64,000 bases of DNA from JAGRKR01 sp041397725 (GTDB lineage Bacteria > Pseudomonadota > Alphaproteobacteria > Rhizobiales > Hyphomicrobiaceae), in contig JAWKVZ010000009.1 in the NCBI GenBank assembly GCA_041397725.1, positions 1 to 64,000 on the forward strand, written 5' to 3'. A model generated the notes under the pieces. That model did not search any database. It was not told the origin of the DNA and worked only from the letters and a program-made list of their open reading frames with translations. Positions 17,255 to 25,885 of the stretch are shown here, piece after piece. Each line of letters begins with the position of its first letter. Positions within the stretch are counted from its first letter, which is position 1. The position numbers and the translations under genes were made by a program.

Positions 17255-18547
17255 GTGCTTGCTGCGAAGGCCAGGGACTGGCTGAAGGACACGTTACGAT
17301 GGATGCGAGAGCGCCCGGCCGTCGCGTGGAAGCGGCTGGGGCTTGCCGCAGCGGCTGTGGCCATCGCCCTCGCGCTGATTGTGGCGCTGCAACCGCGACC
17401 GGTGCCGGTCGACATCGCCGTCGTCCGCCCAGGTCCGATGGAGGTGACGGTCGACGAGGAAGGCAAGACGCGCATCAAGGATGTCTATGTCGTCTCAGCG
17501 CCGGTCGCGGGCAAAGTGCTGCGGAGTCCGGTCGAGCCCGGCGATCCCGTCAAGAAGTCGGAGACCGTGGTTGTCGTGATGGAGCCGACGGCGCCATCGT
17601 TTCTCGATGCGCGCAGCCGGCGCGAGAGCGAGGCAGCCGTCGAGGCGGCGCGCGCCGCGGTGCGTCTGGCCGAGGCCGAGCTCAAGCAGATGGAGGCCGA
17701 GCTCACGTTCGCGCAAAGCGAGCTCGAGCGCTCGCGGAGGCTGTCGCGCTCCAATGTCATTCCGGAGCGACAGAGCGAGAAGGCGCGGACCGACTTCGAA
17801 CGGCAGGCGGCGCTCGTCACGCGAGCGAAGGCCAATCTCGAGCTGCGGCGCCGGGAGCTCGAGAGCGCCCAGGCGCGCCTCATCGGTCCGGAGACGGACC
17901 CGGAAGCTGTTCCCGGCGGCCCGAGCACGATGCGCACGTGCTGCGTCTCGGTGCGGGCCCCCGTTAATGGCCGCGTGCTCAAGCGGCATCTCGAGAGCGA
18001 GCGCGTGGTGCCGGCCGGCACGCCGCTCCTGGACATCGGCGATCCCACCAATCTGGAGGTGGTCGTCGATCTGCTCTCCAGCGATGCCGTGCGCATCAGG
18101 ACGGGTGCGGCCGCCGTCATCGAAGGCACGGGCCTGACGGAGCCGCTGAGCGGTCGGGTGCGCCTCATCGAGCCGGCGGGCTTCACCAAGATTTCGGCGC
18201 TCGGCATCGAGGAGCAGAGGGTGCGCACGATCCTCGACCTGACCGCGCCACGGGCGAGCCTGGTGGGGCTCGGGCACGAGTATCGGGTTTTCGTGCGGAT
18301 CTCCGCGTGGAGCGCCCAGAGCGTCATCCGCGTGCCCATCGGCGCGCTGTTCCGCTCGGGCGATCGCTGGGCCGTATTCGTCACCGACGGCCGCTATGCG
18401 CGCCATCGCCCGATCGAGATCGGACATCGCAACAGCGCCTTCGCCGAGGTGGTCTCGGGGCTGAAGTCCGGGGAACGCATCATCCTGCACCCGAGCGACC
18501 GCATCTCGGACGGCGTGCGCATCGAGCAGCGCGCAGACGGCCGGTGA
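17255..18547 (+). CDS. HlyD-family adaptor of the ABC export system
   Basis: A 430-residue membrane fusion protein with one N-terminal TM helix (LGLAAAAVAIALALIVAL). The biotinyl-lipoyl halves are SAPVAGKVLRSPVEPGDPVKKSETVVVV and SVRAPVNGRVLKRHLESERVVPAGTPLLDIG. Between them is a long coiled-coil hairpin (about residues 115-205). A beta-barrel region and a C-terminal permuted part follow. The start is GTG with an AGGTG element five bases upstream, seven bases after the permease stop. With the ATPase and permease it forms a tripartite DevBCA/MacAB-like exporter that would need an outer-membrane TolC channel; a candidate lies at 53.2 kb. Confidence 0.92.
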   Translation: MLAAKARDWLKDTLRWMRERPAVAWKRLGLAAAAVAIALALIVALQPRPVPVDIAVVRPGPMEVTVDEEGKTRIKDVYVVSAPVAGKVLRSPVEPGDPVKKSETVVVVMEPTAPSFLDARSRRESEAAVEAARAAVRLAEAELKQMEAELTFAQSELERSRRLSRSNVIPERQSEKARTDFERQAALVTRAKANLELRRRELESAQARLIGPETDPEAVPGGPSTMRTCCVSVRAPVNGRVLKRHLESERVVPAGTPLLDIGDPTNLEVVVDLLSSDAVRIRTGAAAVIEGTGLTEPLSGRVRLIEPAGFTKISALGIEEQRVRTILDLTAPRASLVGLGHEYRVFVRISAWSAQSVIRVPIGALFRSGDRWAVFVTDGRYARHRPIEIGHRNSAFAEVVSGLKSGERIILHPSDRISDGVRIEQRADGR

Positions 18548-18569
18548 GCCGTGCCCGCTAAGGCCGGTG

Positions 18570-19634
18570 TCAGAGCCGGGCGAGCTGGCGCGTGCGCTGC
18601 ACGGCGTCGAGCATGGCGAAGGGCGCGCCATTGAGCAGGACGCGCAGGTAGCGCTCGTCCTGGAAATCGCCGTTGAGGGAGAAGCGCGGTAATGCCGTGA
18701 GCTGGTCTGTGTGGCGGGCGTGAAGCAGCCCTTTGCGCGTGGTCACCGCCGTCTTCAGGCCGAGCTCGCGGGCCAGCTCGAACTCGCGCGCGTCGGCGCT
18801 TAACGCGCAGCCGTAGGGATAGCTGAAATGCCGGCAAGGCCGCTCGAGCTCATGTTCGAGGCGGCGAATGTTGCTCTCCATCTCCAGGCGGGCCTCGGCC
18901 AGAGGCAGCTTGGCGAGGGCGAAATGGCTGCGCGTGTGGCCGCCGATCGTCACCAGCGGGTCGGCCGCCAGGATGCGCAACTCGTCCCAACCCATGAGCT
19001 GGTCGGCGGCAAGTTTCCGAGCATCGAAGCCGATGCTGCGGCACATCTCCGCGACCTGGCGCCGCGCCGTACGCTCGTCGATGGAGCGCAGCCACCAGTA
19101 GACCCTGTGGAAGGCCGCGTTCTTCTCGTCCGGGTCCCGGCACGACAGGGTTCTGCGCTCGCCGTTCATCACGAGCGAGAGCTGGTCGACGTGGGCGATG
19201 ACATGCTCGAGGGCGAGCCACCACAGGTCGCCCGTGCCGTCGGCAAAGTCGGTCGGCACGTAGATGGTGAACGGCAACTGATGGCGCTTGAAGACGGGGT
19301 AGGCGTGCTGCAGGTTGTCGCGATAGCCGTCGTCGAAGGTGAAGGCGGCGAAGGGGCGCTCGAAGTCGCCTTCGGTCAGGCGGAAGTGCAACTCGTCCAG
19401 GGAGACGATGTCGAAGCCGCTCTCGCGCACGTAATTGATGGTCCGCTCGAGGAAATCCGGCGTGATCTTGAGGATGCGATTGGGCGCGAAGGCTGCGGGC
19501 GCATCGGGGTGCACGTGATGCAGCATGAAAATGACGCCGACACCGCGCGTCAAGGGCGCGATGAGGCTGTCTGCGCCACTGTAGTGCAGGGCGGACAGCG
19601 CATACTTCAGGAGATTGGTCGAGCGACGGCTCAT
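18570..19634 (-). CDS. Polysaccharide deacetylase (NodB homology domain)
   Basis: A 354-residue carbohydrate esterase-4 type protein. Metal-binding motif 1 is FTFDDGYRDN (D101, D102), motif 2 is GGHTRSHFAL (H233, H237) and a FSYPYG motif comes later. An unusually long insert (about residues 130-230) separates motifs 1 and 2, as in exopolysaccharide-associated deacetylases. It would remove N-acetyl groups from an amino-sugar polymer. No clear signal peptide is seen; the N-terminal stretch is only weakly hydrophobic. GGGAG lies five bases before the ATG at 19634. Its placement at the edge of the exopolysaccharide cluster suggests it modifies that polymer. Confidence 0.9.
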   Translation of the reverse strand: MSRRSTNLLKYALSALHYSGADSLIAPLTRGVGVIFMLHHVHPDAPAAFAPNRILKITPDFLERTINYVRESGFDIVSLDELHFRLTEGDFERPFAAFTFDDGYRDNLQHAYPVFKRHQLPFTIYVPTDFADGTGDLWWLALEHVIAHVDQLSLVMNGERRTLSCRDPDEKNAAFHRVYWWLRSIDERTARRQVAEMCRSIGFDARKLAADQLMGWDELRILAADPLVTIGGHTRSHFALAKLPLAEARLEMESNIRRLEHELERPCRHFSYPYGCALSADAREFELARELGLKTAVTTRKGLLHARHTDQLTALPRFSLNGDFQDERYLRVLLNGAPFAMLDAVQRTRQLARL

Positions 19635-19985
19635 TTCACTCCCGGGGCGGCAAGGCGGTAACCGCAAGGCTGACGGGCCCAGGCTGCAGGATTCGTGTCG
19701 GTCTCGTCTATAGTATCGGCAAGGGACATGGCCGCCGCCATCCTCGAAGGCTCGAGTGCTCCTGCTTTCAGGTGTGTCCCGTCGAGCTAGCGCCCGCGGG
19801 CCGGCTCCGTCAACCGGCACACGACGATGCTCGTGCCGGCCACGGGGCTCATCAACAATGTGTAGCAAGAATCCGGCCAACCGAGGGCCCCAGCAGGGTC
19901 CAACTCGTAGCCGCGGCGCTCGCTCAGAGGACTGAGAAAGGCGGCAGCCCGAGCCCGCCCCGCCGTCTTCCGATGGTCGGTGCCA
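19635..19985. other. Spacer between Wzz-type gene and deacetylase
   Basis: About 350 bases with no gene I can defend. It contains an imperfect hairpin at 19814-19839 (CCGGCAC with GTGCCGG around a 12-base loop) and an 81-codon minus-strand open frame (19787-20032) without a ribosome site or recognisable motif. The deacetylase promoter, if separate, must lie here. Confidence 0.5.
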
Positions 19986-22115
19986 TCACGCGGGCGGGGC
20001 AGGGCTTGCCGGCTGGACGGAGGCGCCTGCACCTCGCGCCGCCTGCGGCCGATGCAGCTGGATCACCTCGAAGTCGGAGACGTCGTAGCCGAGGAAGCCG
20101 GTCGGGGCAGCCTCGGGCCGGCCGCGATTGACGACGATGCCGATGTCGAAGCGCCCCTGCATCGTGGTGAACAGACTGCGCGTCGAGGCATTGTCGCCGT
20201 AGACGCAGATATGTTCGAACGTCTCGTCGAGTGTATCGAAAATGAGGTTGAGACGGTCGGCGTCACCGATGGCGGCGGCGCGGCCCGTGGCGCTGCCGTG
20301 GGAGAGGTAGTGCACTTCAGTGCCGGGAATGAGCGTCACGGCGGTCTCGAGCGAAGTGGTGCCGATGATGACGTCGGCCAGACCGGGCTGACGCTCGCCA
20401 GCCGGCCGGCCGAGATCGACGAGCAGGACCTGGCGGCCGGCCTTCGCCAGGGCCGAGGCGATCTCCATGGCTTCCGTGCTGGGCATGATGCCCGGCTGCG
20501 CCCCGGTGAGGATCGAGCGAAAGCCCGCCGTTCCTTCCGCGCGTTCGAGGAGCCGCTGGGCCACGGCGGTCGTGCTCGTCATCTGGCTGACGAGACCGGC
20601 GGCAGGGGCGGCGGCGGCGGGTACGGGCATGGCCGGGCTCGAGCCCGACGACAGGGACGGCGGTGCGGAGGCCGCTCCGCTCCTGCCGGGGGCGCTGCGC
20701 GCGGGGGGCTGTGGGCGGGCGCCGGCGAACAAGGCGCGCGTGACGACGATGCCGAGGCCTCCGAGCAGCGTCGCGGCCGTCGTCAGCAGCAGGATCTGCG
20801 GCTTTTTCGGCCAGGAGGGCACGCTGGCGGCGACCGCGCGCTCGATGATCTCGGCGTCGACGGGGACGGATTGCGGATTGCGGCGCGAGCGGGCATCGCT
20901 GTAGCGCTGCATGTAGGCCTCGAGGATCTCGCGCTTGGACTTGGCCTCGCGCTCGAGAGAGCGCAGCTTGACCTCGGCGTCGGCCGTGGTCGCCGAGCGC
21001 CCTTTCAGCTGATCGAGGCTGGCCTTGAGCGCGGCTTCCCGCAAGCCGGCGACGCGCGCTTCCTTCTCCAGGCTCTCGACCACCTTGGCCACCTCCTGGC
21101 GGAGCTGGCGGCGCAGATTGGTGAGGTCAGCGTTGATCTGGCGCATGCGCGGATGGGCCGGCAGCAGCGTTGCGGAGAGCTCGGAGATCTGCCGCTCGAG
21201 CAACACGCGCTGCTCGAGGAGACGCTGGATGAGTGCGGACTTGAGCACGTCGGGCGCGGCGTCGGCGCTGCCGCGCTGCATCATCTCGCGAATGAGCTTG
21301 GCGCGAGCTTCCGCCTCGGCCCGCAACGCGCCGGCCTTGGACAACTCCGTGCTCAGCTCGGCGAGCTGCTGGGCATTGAGCGTGACCTTGTGCTCGCCAC
21401 CGGTCGTCTGAAGACCCGATTTGCTGCGGAACGCCTCGACGGCGCGCTCGGCCTCGAGAACCTCGCGTCGCAGGGTCTGGATCTGGTCACCGAGCCAGTC
21501 GCTCGCTCCCTTGGTCTGCCTGAGGGAGATCGTCTTCTGGCCGGCGATGTAGAGATCGGCCAGCTTGTTCGCGACGTCGGCGGCGAGCTTCGGATCGACG
21601 GAGGACATCTCGACGGTGATGACGCGCGAGTCCTTGATCTGGAAGATGCGCAGGCGCTCCGTCAGGGCCTCAAGCACGCGATCCTGCTCGGATTGACCGG
21701 GCCGTGGCCCGCCGATGCCGAGGAGGCGCAGGATGCTGTTGAGCGCGCCGGGGCTCGGCAGTGCGCTGTTGAATTCCGGCCGGCGTGCGAGATCGAGCTC
21801 CTGGGCCAGCTTGGCCATGAGGTTGCGCGAGAGAATGACCTGCACCTGGCTCTGCACGGCCTCCTTGTCGATCTTCTGTGTGACCGTCTCCGTCGTCTCG
21901 GTCGTGCCCTTGGGCTTGGTGAAGACCGTGTCGGCCTTGCCGATGAGAATGCGGGTGACGGAGCTGTAGCGCGGTTGCGCCAGGGCCAGACCGGCGAAGA
22001 CGAGCCCCACAATGACGGCCGTTATCACCAGGAGGCGCGGCAAGGCGCGCCGGATGGCGGCCAGGACGGAGCCGAACTCGATGTCGTCGGGATGCGATTG
22101 CCGGGTGGCGGTCAT
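19986..22115 (-). CDS. Wzz/GNVR exopolysaccharide chain-length protein with degenerate BY-kinase domain
   Basis: A 709-residue inner-membrane protein. An N-terminal Wzz domain starts IEFGSVLAAIRRALPRLL with a TM helix, followed by a long periplasmic coiled coil (about 150-430), a GNVR-like stretch and a second TM helix (ILLLTTAATLLGGLGIVVTRALF). The cytoplasmic C-terminal 200 residues follow the layout of a bacterial tyrosine kinase (FRSILTGAQ, then GRQVLLVDLGRP, then VHYLSHG). However, the Walker A lysine is missing (GAQPGIMPST where GEGKST is expected), and no Tyr cluster ends the protein. It should set polymer length or assist export but is not expected to phosphorylate. The ATG at 22115 is chosen over a TTG at 22133; neither has a strong ribosome site. 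Confidence 0.88.
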   Translation of the reverse strand: MTATRQSHPDDIEFGSVLAAIRRALPRLLVITAVIVGLVFAGLALAQPRYSSVTRILIGKADTVFTKPKGTTETTETVTQKIDKEAVQSQVQVILSRNLMAKLAQELDLARRPEFNSALPSPGALNSILRLLGIGGPRPGQSEQDRVLEALTERLRIFQIKDSRVITVEMSSVDPKLAADVANKLADLYIAGQKTISLRQTKGASDWLGDQIQTLRREVLEAERAVEAFRSKSGLQTTGGEHKVTLNAQQLAELSTELSKAGALRAEAEARAKLIREMMQRGSADAAPDVLKSALIQRLLEQRVLLERQISELSATLLPAHPRMRQINADLTNLRRQLRQEVAKVVESLEKEARVAGLREAALKASLDQLKGRSATTADAEVKLRSLEREAKSKREILEAYMQRYSDARSRRNPQSVPVDAEIIERAVAASVPSWPKKPQILLLTTAATLLGGLGIVVTRALFAGARPQPPARSAPGRSGAASAPPSLSSGSSPAMPVPAAAAPAAGLVSQMTSTTAVAQRLLERAEGTAGFRSILTGAQPGIMPSTEAMEIASALAKAGRQVLLVDLGRPAGERQPGLADVIIGTTSLETAVTLIPGTEVHYLSHGSATGRAAAIGDADRLNLIFDTLDETFEHICVYGDNASTRSLFTTMQGRFDIGIVVNRGRPEAAPTGFLGYDVSDFEVIQLHRPQAARGAGASVQPASPAPPA

Positions 22116-22154
22116 AGGGTCGGACCATTGCAAAGGGAACTGCTAGTGTGCCGT

Positions 22155-22242
22155 ATTAGAACGAGTGGCGGTAACCAAACGCTTAAGCGTCTCAAATCAG
22201 CCCTCCGACAAAGCATTTCTTAACCATCCTCGGATTAGAACG
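22155..22242. promoter_or_regulatory. Divergent exopolysaccharide promoter region with palindrome and direct repeats
   Basis: Between the divergent Wzz-type and Wza-type genes lies a perfect 12-bp palindrome, ACGCTTAAGCGT (22179-22190). A 9-bp direct repeat, ATTAGAACG, occurs at 22155-22163 and 22234-22242. The stretch is AT-richer than its surroundings. The palindrome is a likely operator; no protein can be named. Confidence 0.55.
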
Positions 22243-22296
22243 GACTGGTCCAAGCTCGTCTTGGCGCAGTGTTCCGTCTTGTGAGGATTGTGTTCA

Positions 22297-23049
22297 ATGT
22301 CGCGGCGTCTGGTAGTTCCTGTACTCGTGGCCCTCATGGGGCTCCAAGGATGCGCACTCGTTAGCGAAGAGTTGCCGGATCCGGCCCTGTCTCCCGTGGT
22401 CGATGTTCCTGCAACGGACATGCCGATGACGGCGCCGCCGCCCGTCATCCTCCCCCCCGTGCCGCCTCCGCCGGTCGATATCCACGTGAAGGCCGCTCCC
22501 CCCGTCGACATCCCCGTACACACCGCCTGGGGTGAGCCGCGGGTGCATCCTGCCGGCATCGTCGGTCCAAAAGCGGTTGCCGACGAGGACCCGCCCTATC
22601 TGCTCGATACAGGCGACCGTCTCCGCGTCTTCGTCTATGGCCAGCCGAACCTTTCGCGACTCTATGTCGTGGATCACAGGGGCTTCATCTCCGTGCCGCT
22701 GATCGGCAAGGTGCGCGCGCGCGGCCTGACGACGTATGCGCTCGAGGGCAGCATCCGCAGCCAGCTCGGCCGCACCTATGTCCGTGACCCCCACGTGACC
22801 GTGGACATCCACCAGAACCGCCCGTTCTTCATCCTGGGCGAGGTCCGCAATGCCGGCCAGTTCCCCTACGTCAACGGTATGACGGTCCGCACGGCCGTGG
22901 CCATCGCCGGCGGCTACTCTGAGCGCGCGGACGAGAAACGCGTCCAGATCACACGCCGTATTAACGGCATGGTGGAGAAGATGGACGTGCCCGGCGACTA
23001 CGTCGTGCAGCCCGGCGATACGATCTTTGTCTACGAGCGATGGTTCTAG
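22297..23049 (+). CDS. Polysaccharide export outer-membrane lipoprotein (Wza/GumB type)
   Basis: A 250-residue lipoprotein: MSRRLVVPVLVALMGLQGC places the lipobox Cys at residue 19. A Pro/Val-rich linker (about 30-85) containing a run of seven C bases follows. The Poly_export domain begins YLLDTGDRLRVFVYGQPNLSRLYVVDHRG, and a SLBB-like part contains FFILGEVRNAGQFPYVNGMTVRTAVAIAGG. It ends QPGDTIFVYERWF, as in Wza-like proteins. It should form the outer-membrane ring for exopolysaccharide export with the Wzz-type partner encoded divergently. AGGA lies nine bases upstream of the ATG; a TTG at 22288 is a less likely start. Confidence 0.93.
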   Translation: MSRRLVVPVLVALMGLQGCALVSEELPDPALSPVVDVPATDMPMTAPPPVILPPVPPPPVDIHVKAAPPVDIPVHTAWGEPRVHPAGIVGPKAVADEDPPYLLDTGDRLRVFVYGQPNLSRLYVVDHRGFISVPLIGKVRARGLTTYALEGSIRSQLGRTYVRDPHVTVDIHQNRPFFILGEVRNAGQFPYVNGMTVRTAVAIAGGYSERADEKRVQITRRINGMVEKMDVPGDYVVQPGDTIFVYERWF

Positions 23050-23071
23050 CGCTCGCGGAAGGAGCCGCGCC

Positions 23072-24229
23072 ATGCGCATCCTGCACTGCCTGCGGGCGCC
23101 GATCGGTGGACTTTTCCGCCACGTCTGCGACCTTGCGGGCGAGCAGGCGCGGCTCGGACATGCCGTCGGCATCGTTTGCGACGATGGTTCGGTTAACGCG
23201 CTGAGCGAACGGCGCCTCACGGAGCTCGAGCCCCACCTCGAGCTGGGCCTGACGCGCCTTGCGATGAGCCGGCACATCTCGCTCAGCGATCTCACGGCAT
23301 ACCGGGGCACGCTGCGACTGGTGCGGTCCGCGGACGTCGAGGTGCTGCACGGTCACGGCGCCAAGGGCGGTGCCTATGCGCGCCTCGCCGCGCGGGCGTT
23401 GAAGCGCGACGGCAGGCGTGTCGCGGCGATCTACACGCCGCACGGGGGCAGCCTCCACTACGACCCTTCGTCGCTGATCGGTCGCATCTATCTCGGGCTG
23501 GAGCAGCAACTCGCGCGCCTGACCGATGCGGTCATATTCGAAAGCGCCTTTGCGGCCAAGATCTTCCGCCAGAAGGTCGGACGCCTGCCGGGGCAGGTGG
23601 CGATCATCCCTAACGGGCTGACGGCCGCAGACTTCATGCCCCACCGGCCGGCTGCGGATGCGGCGGATCTGTTGTTCGTCGGCGAGCTTCGGCAGCTCAA
23701 GGGCGTCGACGTGCTGCTGGAGGCGATGGCACGGATCGCGGCCGAGCGCCCCGTGGGCGCGGTGATCGTCGGCTCGGGGCCGGACGCCGCAAGCTTCAAG
23801 GAGCTGGCTGAACGGCTCGGGCTTTCCGGCCGTGTCAGCTTCCCCGGCGCCATGCCCGTTCACGATGCCTTCGCGCTCGGGCGCTGCCTCGTCGTTCCCT
23901 CGCGCGCGGAGTCTTTGCCTTACGTCGTTCTCGAGGCTGTAGCCGCCGGTGTCCCTCTCGTTGCCACGCGCGTGGGGGGCATTCCCGAGATCGTCGACGC
24001 CGATGTGGCAGGGCTCGTGCCGCCCGGCGACCCCGAGGCCCTGGCCGTCCGCCTCCGTGCGGTCCTGAACGCGCCCGCCGCGGCACGCGAGACCGCCGAT
24101 CGTCTCAAATTGGCGCTCGGCAGTCGCTTCACTGTCTCCGCCATGGCCGCCAGCGCACTGTCGGTCTACGCCGCATGCCTGGAAGCGCGCCCGTTCGTGC
24201 GGCATCAGGAAGTTCCGACGGCGTCCTGA
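23072..24229 (+). CDS. Glycosyltransferase family 4 protein
   Basis: A 385-residue GT-B fold enzyme. The N-terminal half contains the GLFRHVCDLAGEQARLGHAVGIV acceptor-domain pattern. The C-terminal half contains DLLFVGELRQLKGVDVLLEAMARI and the GT4 EX7E segment, SRAESLPYVVLEAVAAGVPLVATRVGGIPEIV. It would add a sugar from a nucleotide-sugar donor to the lipid-linked exopolysaccharide repeat unit on the cytoplasmic face. The ATG at 23072 has GGAAGGAG just upstream. It follows the Wza-type gene by 22 bases, so the two are likely co-transcribed. Confidence 0.93.
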   Translation: MRILHCLRAPIGGLFRHVCDLAGEQARLGHAVGIVCDDGSVNALSERRLTELEPHLELGLTRLAMSRHISLSDLTAYRGTLRLVRSADVEVLHGHGAKGGAYARLAARALKRDGRRVAAIYTPHGGSLHYDPSSLIGRIYLGLEQQLARLTDAVIFESAFAAKIFRQKVGRLPGQVAIIPNGLTAADFMPHRPAADAADLLFVGELRQLKGVDVLLEAMARIAAERPVGAVIVGSGPDAASFKELAERLGLSGRVSFPGAMPVHDAFALGRCLVVPSRAESLPYVVLEAVAAGVPLVATRVGGIPEIVDADVAGLVPPGDPEALAVRLRAVLNAPAAARETADRLKLALGSRFTVSAMAASALSVYAACLEARPFVRHQEVPTAS

Positions 24230-24324
24230 TTTAGGGAAAGACGAATTTCCGCTCCGTCCTGGCATGCTTCATGCTCAGGAGCCCCCATGTCGCATGTCGC
24301 GTTGCGAGGGGCTCTCGGGTGTTG

Positions 24325-25860
24325 ATGAACGTGCTGCTCAATCAGTCGACCTCTACCAGATCGCCCGTCGAGGCGGGCAAAGGCGCCGCACCAGCGGCTA
24401 TCGCGTCCATGCGCGCGCCGCTCGTCGGCGCGGCACTGACCGAGACGGCCAGCCTCATCTCGCCGGTCGTGGTGGCGGGAACGGTCCGCATGACCGAGTT
24501 CGTTCTGTTGATGGGGCTGGGGCTCGCCCTGGCCTCCATCTATCTCGGTGACGCCAAGGTCCTGCTCGATACCGGCTACATCGTCGCGGTGGCCGCGGCG
24601 GCAGGCGCGACCACGCTCGTTTACCAGTCGCTCGGGCTCTACCGGATCGCGGCGTTCTCCGCCTGCCTGCGCAATCTGCCTCGGCTGCTCGGCGGCTGGG
24701 GGCTTGGCCTGGGCATGATGGTCGCCGCCGTCTTCTTCTTCAAGGCCGGCATCTACTTCTCTCGCGTGTGGCTCGCGCTGTGGTTCGTGACCGGTGGCGT
24801 CATGATCGTGGCCGCGCGGCTGCTGCTGGCCGGACTGACGCGGCGCTGGGCGCGCGAGGGACGTCTCAACCGCCGCGCCGTGATCTACGGCGGTGGTGAC
24901 GACTGCGAGCAGTTGCTGGCGGCCCTCGAGCATCAGGGCGATTGCGACGTCCGCGTCTGCGGCGTCTTCGACGATCGCGGCGAGGAGCGCGTGCGTTCCA
25001 GCGTCAAGGGCTACCCGAAGCTCGGCAATGTCGAGGACCTCCTGGCCTTCACGCGCAAGACGCGCATCGATCTGCTGATCGTGTCGCTGCCGCTCACCGC
25101 GGAGCGGCGGCTGCTGCAGTTGCTGAAGCGGTTGTGGGTGCTGCCGCTGGACATCCGCCTGGCCGCGCATTCGGGCCTCCTTCGCTTCCGGCCGCGCTCC
25201 TACTCCTACATCGGCAACGTGCCGTTCCTCGATCTGGCGGACAAGCCGATCGTCGGCTGGGACGTAATCCTGAAGTGGCTGTTCGACAAGGTCTTCGGTG
25301 TGCTGGCGCTCGTCCTGCTGGCCCCCGTCATGGCCATCATCGCGCTGGCCATCCGGCTGGACAGCGGCGGTCCGATCCTCTTCCGCCAGAAGCGCTATGG
25401 CTTCAACAACGAGCTGATCGAGGTCTTCAAGTTCCGCTCCATGTACGTCGACAAGTGCGACGCCAATGCCGCGAAGCTCGTGACGCGTGGCGACGCGCGG
25501 GTTACGCGGGTCGGCCGCTTCATCCGGCGCACGAGCCTCGACGAGCTGCCGCAACTGATCAACGTCCTTCGCGGCGAGCTCTCGCTGGTCGGACCGCGCC
25601 CGCATGCCCTCGAGGCGAAGGCCGCCGACCGGCTCTATCAGGATGTGGTCGATGGCTACTTCGCGCGGCACAAGGTCAAGCCGGGCATCACCGGCTGGGC
25701 GCAGATCAACGGCTGGCGCGGCGAGACCGACACCCCCGAGAAGATCCAGAAGCGCGTCGAGCACGACATCTACTACATCGAGAACTGGTCGGTGTTCCTC
25801 GATCTCCTCATCCTGATCCGCACGCCGTTTGCACTGATCCGCGGCGACAACGCCTACTGA
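24325..25860 (+). CDS. Undecaprenyl-phosphate sugar-1-phosphate transferase (WcaJ/ExoY-like)
   Basis: A protein of about 511 residues that starts exopolysaccharide synthesis by moving a sugar phosphate onto undecaprenyl phosphate. Four or more N-terminal TM helices (about 55-180) precede a nucleotide-binding-like domain (RRAVIYGGGDDCEQLLAAL). The C-terminal bacterial sugar transferase domain shows FDKVFGVLALVLLAPVM, GGPILFRQKRYG, FKFRSMYVD, RTSLDELPQLINVLRGE and SLVGPRPHA. The last 30 residues hold the usual DIYYIENWSVFLDLLILIRT. The start is uncertain: ATG at 24325 or ATG at 24271, neither with a clear ribosome site. Confidence 0.93.
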   Translation: MNVLLNQSTSTRSPVEAGKGAAPAAIASMRAPLVGAALTETASLISPVVVAGTVRMTEFVLLMGLGLALASIYLGDAKVLLDTGYIVAVAAAAGATTLVYQSLGLYRIAAFSACLRNLPRLLGGWGLGLGMMVAAVFFFKAGIYFSRVWLALWFVTGGVMIVAARLLLAGLTRRWAREGRLNRRAVIYGGGDDCEQLLAALEHQGDCDVRVCGVFDDRGEERVRSSVKGYPKLGNVEDLLAFTRKTRIDLLIVSLPLTAERRLLQLLKRLWVLPLDIRLAAHSGLLRFRPRSYSYIGNVPFLDLADKPIVGWDVILKWLFDKVFGVLALVLLAPVMAIIALAIRLDSGGPILFRQKRYGFNNELIEVFKFRSMYVDKCDANAAKLVTRGDARVTRVGRFIRRTSLDELPQLINVLRGELSLVGPRPHALEAKAADRLYQDVVDGYFARHKVKPGITGWAQINGWRGETDTPEKIQKRVEHDIYYIENWSVFLDLLILIRTPFALIRGDNAY

Positions 25861-25885
25861 TCGGCGGCGAAGGGGGAGTTGAAAC

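Noticed and set aside
19787..20032. 81-codon minus-strand open frame overlapping the end of the Wzz-type gene
   Set aside because: No ribosome site, frame differs from the Wzz gene, no recognisable domain; kept only as a note in the spacer entry.
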